Assembly (NCBI RefSeq): GCF_900496995.4
Contig: NC_044011.1
Span: 21,608,041-21,672,040, forward strand
DNA from: Aquila chrysaetos chrysaetos
Taxonomy: Eukaryota; Chordata; Aves; Accipitriformes; Accipitridae
Length of the DNA stretch: 64,000 bases
Direction: 5' to 3'
Part shown: one piece after another, positions 51,201 to 64,000 of the stretch
Layout of the letters: every line of letters begins with the position of its first letter
Numbering within the stretch: the first letter of the stretch is position 1
The notes under the pieces: model-generated
What the model was told of the DNA's origin: nothing
Seen by the model: only the letters and a program-made list of their open reading frames with translations
Databases searched by the model: none
Position numbers and translations under genes: made by a program

Positions 51201-54200
51201 GCTTATTTTGCACTTGAATTAGTTTTGGTTTTAGTCATCAGCTTTCCAGCAGTTCTGCAACTATATTCACAAAGAAACCAGACAGAAGAGGCACAGAACC
51301 ACACACTTAACAGCTTCAGTGTTCCCTTAAAGTTTGTGTTGTAAAACAAATACTGTTTCTGTGACTGAAGACAGTGTGTGAATGCCGTTCTTTATGTAAA
51401 TCACAAAGATATGTCTAGGTAGATTAGTGTTTAATTAAAGGTATCCATCCTGTGTGTGTGAACTTTGGCCTCAGCCATTCTTTGAATTCAGACACAAGCA
51501 ATTCAATTCACCTTAGCATTTCCCTCCTTTGCCCTGTTGATTTTGTGCACCTTGGATGTAGTCTTAATAACTCTGACCCAATTTTATGAAATTTTAAAGT
51601 GATGCCTCCTCTCCTTCCTCTTGGGGGCGGGGGGAATACTTTCTCAGACTATTGATAATACTGTGTTTCTAAAACTATAATTTGAAGAGCGTGGAAAAGT
51701 AATGCTCATATTTCTGGATTATAAATTTGAATAATTAATAACTGAAATAGCTACCTTATGAGATTTATGGCAAATGAATGAAAAGAAGTCTCAACTAACA
51801 TAACAAAGGAATCCTGCACCTGCCTGCTTATTTAAAACTGATCAAGGCAGCGTACATCTAATCTGCTGAGTAAGTATCACTGCTAATAAAAAGCTAGACA
51901 TATATGCTTTAGGTTTCTGAACAGTAACACTGATTCTTTGTCATCTTGAAAACAAGAAAAGGGTTTTTTCCAGTCTTTTGGTGCATGGCAGCAATGTCTG
52001 TTATTACCAGCAGATTTTGCCGCTGTTGCGTGGATGGTGATGTTTTTGTGTAATGCTCATTTTGGATGTAGGCATTGCTCATCCAGAGAGATGAGGGAGA
52101 TTTCTTGACATGACTGTTCATGTGCTTAGTCTGTGTTCTGCATGTATTGGGGAAATAAATATTCCTTGTTAAACTCGGTTTGGCTAACTTTTAATGCAGT
52201 TGTTGTTTTGTTGCTGTATGTCTATACCCAAACACAAACTTAAGATACGTGAAAGAAAAGGGAATTTGGCATCTTAAAGGGCACTAAACTGATAGTCCTG
52301 GAAACTGAAATCGTATACCTACAAAACAGGTACTGCATGGGGTGTGGAAATGTAATCTTACCCACGCTGCGGAGTCTGTGCCTCAGGCTGGATCTAGAAT
52401 GACAGCTTGGTCTCTGGCTTCCACCACACTTTAAACCAGCAAAACTGCCTGGGATGGTGGTTCTCCCAATGGGGCCTCTTAATGCTAGTCAGTAGGCTGA
52501 CCTCTGGTTTGTTTTGAGCAGAACAGTGAGCAGCTGTTAAAAGGCTGGTGAACTGGCTCACCAAAATCAAGTATTGGAGATTTTCATGACAGTTGGTAGC
52601 CTTATCTTGCCCATCTGCATTTGAGACAAAGTTAGGGGAAAGAGTGGGTGGAAGGAAGGAGAAGTACCAATCCTCATTACAATGCTGGTTGTGTAAAGGG
52701 GCAGGGCTGAGAACCTGGACAATGTTGTTTGTGTCCTGCATCTTCAAGTGAGTTTTGCTAATGTTTCTCTACACTTCCTCTTTCTTTCTCCTAGCCAAGG
52801 CCAGAAGAGGGATTCAAAAGTGTCTGTGACTTTTTTTGTGGCCACTTGTTTAAAAACAGCTCTCAAAGTATCTGGGAAGTACATTCTTAAAAAAACCCTT
52901 TTTTCATTACCTAATTTGCAGCTGTTGGGGGTGCAGAAGGAAGTTGTGTTTTTTCAGGAAGCTCCTACAAAGCTGTCTTCTTTGTAGGATTTCACTGTTC
53001 ATAGCTGTAGGTGCTGGGTAGCATGAAACAACTTATTTGTAATAAAGACAAAAAGATCCTAACATTAAATAATTAATTTGCGGTAAAGCAAAGAGACCGT
53101 GCTGGAAGTCTCAGGGATAGCAGGGAATATGTCTGCAGACCAGTGGAGCAAATCTGATTTGTTCAGTCCCTCTGGCTTTCAGAGTGGAAGTCCCAGGTCT
53201 GAGGACTTGGCTTGTGTTGGTTGTAACACAGTCTGCTCATCAAAGTGTGTGCTGGGATTACTGAGAGTTTATCTATGCTGGGTAAGAATCATCTTACACT
53301 TCTAGCTCAGCTCCGTGAGAAGAGGCTTTCACTGCTGATTCTGGAGGATTGTGATTTTGTGGGGCGAAACAGCCTGTGATCTATTCATGTGCTCGGGGAG
53401 CATACTTGACATGGAGTATGTGAATGGTAAACGTTCAAACAAGTACAATATTAATAGTATTTAAAGTTTAAGATATTTGTTAAAAGGAATTCAGGTTAAC
53501 TTGGCATGTGAACTGAGGATAATCCTAATTAGGGAAAGATTGAATTTTGCAAAGTAACTTTTGTATGTAAATAGGGTTATTTCAACCAAGATATAAATGA
53601 TGACGTAGTATTTATCAGAGCTGTCCATGTGAGAACAGGGTGCAGTATTTGGTTACTGTAATTGCAGGATAGAATGCTTGTTGAAGTTGCAAAAAGATTG
53701 GAGTTCAATTTAATTTAGACAACTCTCAAGAAAGTTTTATAGAATAAGAAACACTGCTCATGAAGGATTGATAGCAAGCAGAGGAGTTTCTTCATTAATC
53801 ACTGTTACCATTGTAAAAGCAGTGGCTTTAAAAAGCTTGAATTGGGAATATAATTCCAACTGTGGGGAAAATAGATGCAAAAGCAATGTAGGTTTATGGC
53901 CATTTCTTATGGGAGAGAGAGAAACCTTGAAAGTAGTACATGTGTCCAAGGATCTTTAAATTCTTTGAGGTCTTGTTGCATTCTTTTTTTTCCCCTGAAA
54001 ATTGCAAATAATACTCTTTCAAGGGTTTTATACAGAACATGCCATTGGAATAAGACGACAGCAAGAAATGGACTTCTATGCCCTATCTGTACCACATCAC
54101 ACATGTCTGGGTAGTACTATGTTTTTATTTTACAGTGGAAAAATGAGGCAATAGCTAAGCACGTATTTTTAAAAGTATGTTGCAGTTAAATCCCCTGATG

Positions 54201-56432
54201 TTTTTGTGATTGTGGTGTTGTCAAGAGTCTTGGCACTCTTGCTGCTGTTTGCAAGCTTGCTCAGAAACTGCCGTATCCATTCACTCCTTCAAAGTTGTCT
54301 TTGTAGCCAGGTATATAGAAGTCTGGCTTTACTTTTAAGAGAAAACCTTTTGCTTGTCATATTGAACTCCAGAGAAATTAATGAGCACTGGCCCAGAGTG
54401 TTGCTTCTGGCCATGAGCAAGTGATGATGGAGCTCTACTCATTACTGGGCTCAGCTGAATCAGTGGGAGTACATCATTTTTTCTTCCTGCACAAACTCAC
54501 CCATGTACATTCTTTGCTTATTCAGATACCCACAGAGTACTTCCTGTTCTTCTTTTTTTTTTCTTTTTCTTTAAATTCAGTCTGTACTCTACAACTGGAG
54601 AACTTGTTTTTCTGGTATTTGAGAATTCAGAGTTCTAAGTGAAAGCATCTCAAAAGAGTTTTGTATTAGTATCAGAAGTCTCTTCAGAAGTGACTTGTGT
54701 GTGTGTGGGGGGGTTGTTTGTTTGTTTTTTAAGCCATGTTATGGAATTATTTAACCCAGTCTCCCCAACCTCAGGCAACAACAGTAATGTGCCAGGAGAA
54801 CAAATGCCACAGTGATTGATGCAATTTGCTCTATTTTAATTAACTACCTTCACTCACTGAAGGTGCATCTCACAGTGCACTATTTTTCTAGCCAAGCATT
54901 ACTTGAAACTCATATGTATGAGTTTCACCTGCATTGAGTGGAAGCATGATATGAGTAGATGCTGATGTCTGTGGGTCAGATCTGTATAATGAAAGTGAGG
55001 GAGGCTACAGGCAATGTTTAATAAACAAATAAAAATGCAGATGAAACATCAGAAATCAAATTAGGGATTAGTCTAAAACTTGGGCTTTCACATCTTGTTG
55101 CTTGAGGCAAAGTATTTGTCTCTTTCAGAGGAGTGGACCATGTTTACCAAATTCTACACAAAACTCCCATCTCATTGATTTGTAGTTTGACTGTGACAGC
55201 CACTGAATAGCCAAATTGTCCCAAACCCCGCCTTAGTGATCTGTATGTATAGATGTAGTGTAACTGCTTAGTCAAGCTCAAGATAGGAATGACTAGGAAT
55301 AGCATGCAGATTGTTTAAATTTTCCTTTTTACACTAGCAGTTTCAGAGGAGAAGCACTTGAATGTTGGCTTCATTTTCTCCTTTAAATGATTAACTTGCT
55401 GATAATGGTTAGAATAAACAAAGTTCCAGTAGGCAGGTCACTGCAGCTTAACCTGGATGCAGGTTCCTCCAGAAAGCAGAATTTGCCCCTGTACTAGAGG
55501 GGGAGACAAGGGATTTGGGGCAGGCTATGCCAGTGGACAGCTGAACTGCCATGTCAGTACTGACACAGACCTGAGGCTACCCTGTGTGTGTGTTTGTGCT
55601 GGGAACTGTTGAGCTGTTTTGAACTAGAGTAATACCTTCTGTAGTTTCAATGGGATAATGGTACAAGATTCTCTCTAATTGTTTGCCAGATTAAAAATCC
55701 ATTGAAGTTTTTGTTCCCTTTTATTAATGCTGGGCAAATAGATTATCTTCCATTTGTTTCAGATCTGTTGAAGCCTCGTTTTGCTCTTTAGCTCTGTAGA
55801 GGCAACAGTTTTTCTCAGGGATTAGCTATGCTTCTGTAGACTTCATGTCTGATTTATAGAGTTTATCTGTGTAGATGTCAACAAGAGGAAACTGGGTTTG
55901 GAATCAAGAGTTTGAGCAAATCCAGCACAGGTATCTGCTGAGACTGGTGGGAAGCAAAATGTGGAAAGTAGCACAGATTCCAAATCATAGAAATCTTCCA
56001 GTTGATGTCCTTCACTTAAGAATAAAAATTTAGTTAGCTGAAGCACTCTTCCTTTGCTGGTACTAGTGTCTGTACAGCTGGCTTCAGGGAAAGCCGGAGT
56101 TTCCTGTTAGAAGTCATAGTTGTGGATTTACAATTGGTCCTTAATCTCAGTAAGTGGTTTTCAGTAGTGTGTGTTGGAGGCCAGATTTACAATCAACTTG
56201 AAGAGGAGGCAAAGTGTCAGTTTGCTTAGGAGTTGAGAGTTACCCAAAAACCTCAACAACCCGGGAGAAATACTCAAGGTACTGGAAGTCCCAGAAGGCA
56301 CTCGCTATACTTAGAAACAGAATTTGTAGTTTGGTTGCTGGCTACCTGCTCTTCAGTCTTTATTTCGCTTGTTTAATACTGCTACAGTCTGAACATCCAG
56401 TCATGCCTACTAATTGGCCTAGTCTTTCACAT
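48216..56432. other. Presumed MAP7 intron, 8 kb, no gene
   Basis: AT-rich with many homopolymer tracts: A/C-rich near 48742-48780, T-runs near 49027-49042 and 49375-49387, TG then G near 54700-54715. No exon resembling the MAP7 DRQRLARERREER region was found and no mobile element was recognised. Confidence 0.55.
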
Positions 56433-57312
56433 TGAGGTTGATTCCCCCCACCCCCCCCCCACCCCGTAACAGACTGAAAGAGTTAATGTCTCAAACATTG
56501 TGGTGGGGCAAGTTCTGCTTAAAGACAAACCCTGCACAGCAAGGAACCAAGGTGAAAAGCCCATCAGCTCAGACATCAGCAACAGGAGGGGGAGGGCGTG
56601 CTGGAGGGTGCGCAGCTCCCTGTTCTGATAAGCTGTTCTGATACAAAGATCAAACAATGGCCAGGTCTGCAGGGAAGGAGAAGTTACTCTACAAACGACC
56701 CCCAAAGCCCAAAGGCTCACAATCTGCTCATTAGCCTGACAAGTTCGGGTGCACGCCAGAAGGAGGGGCAAGGATGATAGAAGGACACAAACTGAAGCCC
56801 CTGGTGCGCAAGCCCACCGGGACTGGACCCCTCGGCTGACTGAACCAACGCTGGACCCAGGACCGGTGAAATCTTTCTCTCTTCCTTTTTCTCTGTCTTC
56901 TCTCTTTCCTTTTCCTCTTCCACAATCCCTACACCTCATCTGTTTCAAGACATAAACCGTTGACCAAGTCTGAGACTAAGAGTAGATCCAGCCACCCCTG
57001 GGCCCTTCTCTGAGGAGGCGTCTAGAAAGCAAGGGGGTCTGCTCTGAACCTCATGACTCGACGGGAGGGATCTCCTTATTCCCTGAATTGACGTATATGG
57101 TTACCCTGGGTTACACGGTTTACAGAAGTAGTCTTATGCCTGTTCCTGTTGTGAGAAACCCTGCCACCTACTACCACGCCTCCCCAGTTCAGTTTGCTTC
57201 TGTTATGAATAAAATCTTTAACTGATTGTTTGGTGTCATTTCACCTTACTTTAGCCTGAGGGAATTTCAAATTAAATACGACTCCCTGGTCTGTCCTGTC
57301 TGGGTCATGACA
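56433..57312 (+). mobile_element. Solo LTR-like element, about 880 bp, sense orientation, family not assigned
   Basis: It starts TGAGGTTGATTCCCCCC and ends GGGTCATGACA. It contains a C-rich start, a T/C-rich tract at about 56871-56922 and AATAAA at 57208-57213 followed by TTGTTTGGTGTCATTTC, as in the poly(A)/R region of an LTR on the + strand. I recognise it as an avian LTR type, but both limits are by eye and no clean target duplication was seen. No internal viral genes flank it. Confidence 0.65.
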
Positions 57313-59138
57313 CGCTCCCCAGTCAACTTTCTTTTGGGTCTTCCTCTTACCTCTGAAGCAGATGTAGAACAGCTGTCCTTTCAGAATCTGGCATGTCGGG
57401 TACAATTGCTCACAGATCTCTTCTGCGATCTGCTGCTGATTTTTTTTTGTTTAGCATTGGAGGGTTGTGGAATGAGGCTAGTGCCACTGCACACCCCTGC
57501 AGCCAGGAGATACTCTAGCTGGGGGAGTTTTGCCTTCAGAAGAGCCTTGCTGCAGCCTAGTGCCATAACCACCTCCTATTGCGTGATATGCTGTGCTAGA
57601 AATATGCTCTTTCTTTATCAGGAACGGGGATGCTTCCTGAAGGATCTGAGGATAGTGGATGACACAGAAAACCTTAAGAATTTTTATTGTCTGTGCTGGG
57701 ACACAGTGAGGAAAAGGAGTGAGGAAGTAGCGTACACTTTCAAAAATAACATTTCTGCATGATGCCTGAATTCTAATTTAATTGATGGGAATATGATCGT
57801 AGCGCTGATGTCTTGGGCAGAGACAATCTGACTAGCTGGAACTAGTTGAAAGTCAAGTGAAAGATTCTGGACCTATAATCTCATAACATCCGAAAACATA
57901 CTGTTAAGTGTGCTGAAGAGGCTTGGTTTTTCCATTCTTGAATTCCAGATCTTTCAGCTTTATTTTAAACTCCTGCGCTGGCAAGGTTTATTATAGAAGT
58001 GCTGACAGAACTTTATTCACACTGTTGTATCTTAGTGTACAGAGCTATCTTGTTTCTCAATTCTGCTTCAGAAAGCTTTTCAGAAAGCTCTTTTGGAAAT
58101 GCAGGTTTATCCAGTTACCCGCCCTTGACATGAGAAGTCATCCTTTTACACAGCCCATTCTAGTTTTGTTTTTTTTCCTTTTTCAAAGTCAGTTTCCTCA
58201 TTGCCTGCCTGCTGACTAATGCACTGATGAAAACTACAATACTAGGTTTTGGCTTCTATGCTAAGACACCGTGAATGACATCAAATGTGGCTGAGCTGTT
58301 TTTGAAGACACAGAGGTGTCATGTCAGTGGAGTTCACACTTGTTTATGCTTCTGAGTGCAGCAGTGGCAGTATGGTGGAAAACAAACTGCTGAACCTTCT
58401 TGCTGGTCATTCCTTCTTATTTGTAGCAGCTATCTCATTGAGGAATGTGCACCCCATCTTGGACATGCAGTCCACGGCAAACTGTAGACAATGCTACTTT
58501 CACAGTTTGTGGGCATTCCCCTTCACTAGAAAAATCAAAACATGTTTACCTGTTTACCTCACTTTCTTATTCCCTGCAGCAAAGGAATAAAAAGTAGTCT
58601 GTTTAAAAAAACCAAAAAAACAAACAACAAAACACCCCCCCCCCCCACAAAACAACAAAAAAAACGAAACCCAGAACCTACCCAATCTTCTCCAGCTATC
58701 TAGATATGTTGAAGTGCTGTGTTTAGTTGCAGTCTGAACTGCAAAATAAGAGGGTAAAGGGGTAAAGAAAAAGCAGATGGCAGTCGCCATCTGTAAACCA
58801 GAAAAGGACAGCAACAACCAGCTGCTGAGTGAGGTATTGGCAATAAAACCAGGCTGCAAACCAAGCAGCTTGTGCTTGTCATTGTGCCTGGGTTAACAGC
58901 ATTTTGGTACATTATTACACTTCCAATCTGTCCTTTCTGAAATACTCCATAATGTATTTATTTACTTTTGTGCTAGGATTCTTCTTCACTGGGTTATTCT
59001 CAAGTTTAAGAAACACAGCTTTCAACTAGTTTGTGTTCAGGGAGTTTGTGAGCTTTGCTGTCCCTGTGAGTTACCTGGATTGCTGCTGTAAACCACGTCT
59101 CAGATGCTCAGTGTCACTGAAGACTGTATGCAGAGTAG
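57313..59138. other. Presumed MAP7 intron between two LTRs
   Basis: Contains an A/C-rich low-complexity tract at about 58604-58675 with a run of thirteen C. An open frame running out of the LTR to 57762 shows no recognisable domain and is taken as chance. Confidence 0.55.
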
Positions 59139-59143
59139 CTTGG

Positions 59144-59707
59144 TGTCGTGGTTTAAACCCCAGCCAGCAACTAAGCACCTCGTAGCAGCTCACTCACTCC
59201 TCCCCCACCCAGTGGGATGGGGGAGAAAATCAGTAAAAGAAGTAAAACTCGTGGGTTGAGATAAGAACGGTTTAATAGAACAGAAAAGAAGAAACTAATA
59301 ATGATAATGATGACACTAATAAAATGACAACAGCAATAATAAAAGGGTTGGAATGTACAAATGATGTGCAGTGCAATTGCTCACCACCCGCCGATCGACA
59401 CCCAGCTAGTCCCCCAGCGATGATCCCCTGCCCCCAGTCCCCGCAATTTATACGCTAGATGTGGCGTCCCATGGTATGGAATACCCCGTTGGCCACTTTG
59501 GGTCAGCTGCCCTGGCTGTGTCCTGTGCCAACTTCTTGTGCCCCTCCAGCTTTCTTGCTGGCTGGGGATGAGAAGCTGAAAAATCCTTGACTTTAGACTA
59601 AACACTACTTAGCAACAACTGAAAACATCAGTGTGTTATCAACATTCTTTAGCACCGTACCAGCTACTAGGAAGACAATTAACTCTATCCCAGCTGAAAC
59701 CAGGACA
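59144..59707 (-). mobile_element. Solo LTR, ERVL-type, 564 bp
   Basis: Termini TGTCGTGG and CCAGGACA with a perfect 5-bp duplication CTTGG (59139-59143 and 59708-59712). On the minus strand it begins TGTCCTGGTTTCAGCTGGGA, a very common neoavian ERVL LTR start, and has TATAAATT (complement of 59445-59452), giving minus orientation. It includes an AT-rich AATAATGATAATG-like stretch near 59296-59345. No internal region, hence a solo LTR. Confidence 0.9.
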
Positions 59708-59712
59708 CTTGG

Positions 59713-62700
59713 CTTTTCACTGCAATATGTTTACCATAAATCTTTGTGGTCAATAACTGATGCAGAGCACAGGAAAGCAGTATAGTGAAGACTGTGATGC
59801 TCACACCATGGCGATGCTTGTGGATGCCTCCTTTTTCTGTTAGACTTTTGTTTAATCGCCATCCTTACTGATTTTACTTGTTTGGCATCTGTGTGATGAG
59901 CAACATTCCAAGGCTGAGATATTTAAGGTGACAGTATGACAGTTTGATCTTCCTCTCCTGAGAAATGAAGACAGCATCTCCATGAGTACAATGTGTTGGG
60001 AGTTCTGAATGGGCTCCTGACCCCAGGGTCTGCAGAGGTGATTTATGCTCATCTTAGCTCTGCAAACAGACCCTGCTATTGCCTGGCTGTAGAAAGGAGT
60101 TCAGTGTGTCTTGCTGCTACTAGCAGTTCCCTTTAACACTCAGTGAAGATTTGGCTTAAATTTTGAGGAAGTGCTGTTCTTTGGTCTTTCTTGTTATACT
60201 CCAGGCTTTGATTATGGAGTTTTCATAAACTTGTCCTAGGATTTATTTTCTAAAAGATCTAGATAATTGCTAGTAGCAAGCTCTTATCACTAATCGAGTC
60301 CCACATGGCAAGGCTGTAGCTTTTTTTGCTATAAATCAAGGCAAGAAGGTTCTGCTGATGAAATGTGGACGTCTACAGGCCAGTTTTCAGTGGAGTTCTC
60401 AGGCAGAGGTACTTTAAGATGTCTTTGACTGCTTTTGTTTGTGGTTTTGTTTGTTTGTGTTTAAGGTAGGGGAAACAACAATATGGCCTTGTAAACTTGA
60501 CCTGGTAAGTTAGCAAAAGCTTTAAGAAAGGGGTCTGTGTTATTGAGAGAGGTTACCCTCATCTGCTTGTTACCATCCACTCTTGCTTGTCCTTGTGGTG
60601 GCTCCTAGGAGTGTGATTTGACACACTGCAACCAGCGAATCACATAAGCAAACACCTGCTCTTGAAACAATGTAAGCTAATGTGGCTTCAGAAAGAAAGA
60701 AGGTAGGGAGCAACCTGATGAGTAGGTTTACTTTTGTATTTGTGATACTGGTAAAATATGGTTTATCAGTCCTTAGAGAGAGCCATGTTATTTCTTATAA
60801 TGATGCCGTAGAATAATTTAAGTGGGTTGGTAGAGTTACTGCATACTAATAGATGGGATGTTCGATGGAGTAAGCAGGATCCAACAGCTGTAATTCAAAG
60901 TCAGATTTTGAATTTTTCTCCTTGGTTACAAGACCTTTTGTAATGTGTGTCAGCGGGGCGGCATTTACATATTTTTTAAAGCCTTAGTGCTTCCTCATTC
61001 TCAACCAATTCTCTGCCACAGAATATCCAACCTGGTCTGCTCACTTTGGTGAAGTAGTGTGAAAGTACACCAAGATAGGAGGCTGGGAGTGAGCGAGAGT
61101 CACAAAAGTCAAGTCAAGACAGAACAATATAAATATGGAGGCATGTTCCTCACTTGAGGAAAGCTTGTTGCTTAGTTTTAAAGCAACTGTCTTCTGAGAC
61201 TGGGTATTGGAAAACCAGTTATTGATTAACAGTCCTTCCAAGACCTGTGTTGCAAAGACTGCCTTTTCACGTGAAAATTCTTGTGAGAATAGAGAATAAC
61301 TGGTGATAAATATCATGTCTAGTAACATTTACAGGAACAATCTCTGTTTCCCCCTCTGGGGAGGGGAAACTTGGTTTTGCAGGACATCCTGACAATAGTG
61401 ATTGTAATGAGAGCTTTCCCATCTGACTCAAGTGTTTCAGGCTGTGTAGAGATTATTGAATATTACTCTTGGAAAAACAGCCAGACAGTGAGGCTGTAAT
61501 TACTTGTGACTGAGCAACAGGGCACCTACTTCCCTTTCTTTGCACAGTGTTTTCTCCCTTTTTTTTGTCACAACTTATTTGATTGACCTTTTGCTTGAAT
61601 GTTCTTTAAATTAAACCATCATTAATTATATACTCCGAAAGGGTTTCATATGTAGTATAACACATATATATGTTTGTGATGTATAGATCACAATTCTTTT
61701 TTACAAAATGACAACAAATGTTGTGCCTGTAAACGGTTTGAGAAGACTTTGCTCCTTCCAGGTATTAAAAGACGTGAAATCACTGTCTGCATATGCTTAA
61801 ACTTTCACTCTCTATTGCGCTCTTGGATCTTTAAATGGGAAAATCCAATGAGATCTGGCTTTCCTGTTATATAACACAGTGCTGTGCAATTTTAAATGCT
61901 GAAACCACCTTCCAAATGCCTTTATTTCCTGCTGCTGTAAAGTAGTGCAATGCTGGATTATATTTTATGCTTTGCTTTTTAAAGGGGGGGGGGGAGGGGG
62001 GAAATAAAATGAGGAAAGTAAGGTGTATGTTGGTGTCCTGCATGCCTTCAAGATTAATTGGGACTTTCTGCTGAAAGTTAATGTATGTTGAATACAACTT
62101 GCTGCTGAGTAAGTGGAGCATGGAGGCTTATGTTAATCAGCAGTGGTGCCTTTTCTGCTGTTTCCCCTGCGCTGTACTGTGTGACTTGGTTAGGCAGGGC
62201 TAGCATGGGTTGTAGCTGGTCAGAGCTGCTCAGGCACTGATGCTTGCAAGTAGGGCTGTTTTAATGGGCCACTTGCATAGCATGTTTGTTGTGGTCTACT
62301 GGGCTCTGCCTTTCACGTGCCAGTAGAGCCAAAAGCTGTGTGTGTTGAGGTGCTGGTGGCCAAGCAAATGGCAGTGGAGATTGCCTGCCAGGGTGATTTG
62401 CTGAGCAGGTCTGCTGCCACTGGGTTGGATTGCCTATTTGTGGACTTGATGAGACAAAGATACATCAGTTGTTAGTCTTTTAAATGGTTCAAATTTCTTC
62501 TGGTAAATATTGTAGATACAGTGCTGCCCAGTCAGCATAGGAAATGACAAATAACAGATCACAAATCCTAAAAGTATTTCCATTCCCTGTCCCACTCAGG
62601 TGAGACATTATAACATAGTGTGGTTTGTGATTTTGGTGAAGTATAAGGGCTAAACTTTTTTTATCAGTGGTGTTTGTGTAAGTGTTCCCACTGTCTGTGG

Positions 62701-64000
62701 GTACCTTTTGGGGGATGTCTTAATGTCAGCTGATCCCCAAAGTTTTCTGCAAGCAAGGATTGCTACTGCACCAGTGTTTCTAATCCCAGCCTCTGTGGCA
62801 AAGTAGAAAGCAGTGCTGTGGTGAAGTGCTTAGGGTGAAAGCTGACTTTTTTTTGATGTGAAGAGAAGCCTTTATACCTGCATCTGCCCTTATGCAAGTA
62901 GGGTACTACCCTTCACCCACATACTGTAATAGAGGTGTATTGCAAGGCATCACTGACAAATATTCCAGTACTTGAAATCTGATTATTTGAGAAAGAAAAT
63001 AGATAAGTATTGCTAAGGCATTCCCCCACCCCCAGGTAAACAAAGTAGGAACACTTATCTATGGGGGAGATGGGGGTGTGGTTTTTTTTTTTTTTTTAAA
63101 GGGCCATTGTCTTTAAACAAATACAGATGTAGGCAGATTACTAATGCCAGCTGGAGTGTGGGAAGAGGTTACTCTATAGGTTGCATCACAAGCTTTGGCA
63201 GAATGAAACACAAAGCTTGCAGACAGTGATTCTAGATCCTGTTCTTGCTCTAAGTCAAGTACTTTCCTTCTAAGAGAGTGGGGAAAACTCTGCTAAACTG
63301 TTGCCTGCTGTAGCTAACTCTACAAATAGATGAACACTGAATTTTGTAGTCTGCTGTCACAACTGGAAAGATGTCCCATGGTATCAGTTGGAGCCCATGT
63401 ACTGAAGGACTGAAGTACTTCAGTTTATGAGCACTGAAAACCTAGACTTCACAAGTGCTCCTTTCCCATAGTCTTTAAAACTTCTTCCAAAGGTCTTTTA
63501 ATAAAGCCTTCTCTGAATAGGAGTTGAAACTGAGAATTAAAAAGGTGTATGAGGAAAAAACGAGGCTTACTGACCTTGAAGTATTTAAAGTATTGCAGGG
63601 ATAGGTGCAATTGAATAGTTTGCTCTTTTCAGAGCTGCAAATGTTTTGCACAACTGTAATCCTGTCCTGTGTAGCTGTAACTCATGGGTAGTGCAGAACT
63701 AAGTCTGTCATAAGAAGAGGTGCTATGTGTGGGGATTGTTAAAGAAGTCTGGCAACAAGATGCATAAGACTTGTGCAAAACCATTAAAAAGGCTGGGCCA
63801 GCTTTGTCCCTGTTGTAATTCTTCTGAAGCAAAGTAAATTGAAAAAGTAGTGAATTTGACCTCCTGTTTCCAGGCTTAGAGCACTTACCTTTTTCTCTTG
63901 GTAATGGACTGAAAGCACTTACTGCTCTGTTCTGGCTTTATTGAACTGAACTGCATTTTGCAAGCAAACAATTAGTGGTCTAATTCTTGCTTGAAAGAGA
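59713..64000. other. Presumed MAP7 intron to window end
   Basis: AT-rich. It contains a G-run cluster at 61985-62000 and a T-run at about 63082-63097. No exon, RNA gene or recognised mobile element. Confidence 0.55.
61985..62000 (+). repeat. G-run cluster with G-quadruplex potential
   Basis: A run of ten G, one A and then six G. Four G3 tracts with minimal loops are possible on the + strand. Confidence 0.8.

Noticed and set aside
57226-57762. 178-codon open frame starting in the LTR and running into flanking sequence
   Set aside because: It crosses the LTR edge, has no recognisable domain and no promoter or splice support; most likely chance.

Overview
The window is vertebrate nuclear DNA, almost certainly from a bird of the Neoaves. 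It has long AT-rich introns, GT-AG splice sites, CpG islands, a CR1 LINE tail and several solo LTRs of types I recognise from neoavian genomes. I read two genes, both on the + strand. The first is the 3' half of MAP3K5 (ASK1, apoptosis signal-regulating kinase 1). The second is the presumed 5' end of MAP7 (ensconsin/E-MAP-115). This matches the MAP3K5-MAP7 head-to-tail order I know from the human 6q23 region.

Layout. 1-1745 is MAP3K5 intron. 1746-3490 is a striking ~1.7 kb polypyrimidine tandem array that runs straight into a MAP3K5 3' splice site. 3491-31839 holds the last 17 coding exons, joined without a phase conflict into 729 residues plus stop. They encode the end of the regulatory region, the complete kinase domain, a Ser-rich 14-3-3-type site, an acidic stretch, a coiled coil and the C-terminal SAM-like region. 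The 3' UTR runs to about 32.6 kb. A strong CpG island (about 34.97-36.39 kb) follows and ends at a good splice donor. A second, smaller CpG island lies at about 38.75-39.09 kb, and a third GC-rich patch at about 47.5-47.65 kb. A short coding exon at 48086-48215, ending in phase 1, looks like an alternative MAP7 first coding exon. The rest, to 64000, is intron-like sequence with LTRs and low-complexity tracts; no further MAP7 exon was recognised.

Mobile DNA. Three ERVL-type solo LTRs lie at 10524-11680, 22453-23001 and 59144-59707. Two have perfect 5-bp target duplications, and all three appear to be in minus orientation. A fourth, sense-oriented LTR of unassigned type lies at 56433-57312, and a CR1 tail at about 43421-43492.

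Points most worth a second look: the giant pyrimidine array acting as the splice polypyrimidine tract; an unannotated-looking 63-bp phase-0 cassette exon (5252-5314) placed just before the kinase domain; and the multi-promoter architecture upstream of MAP7. I found no bacterial-type system, CRISPR, tRNA or rRNA gene. Exon coordinates come from reading splice sites and from my memory of the human ASK1 protein, without alignment software.
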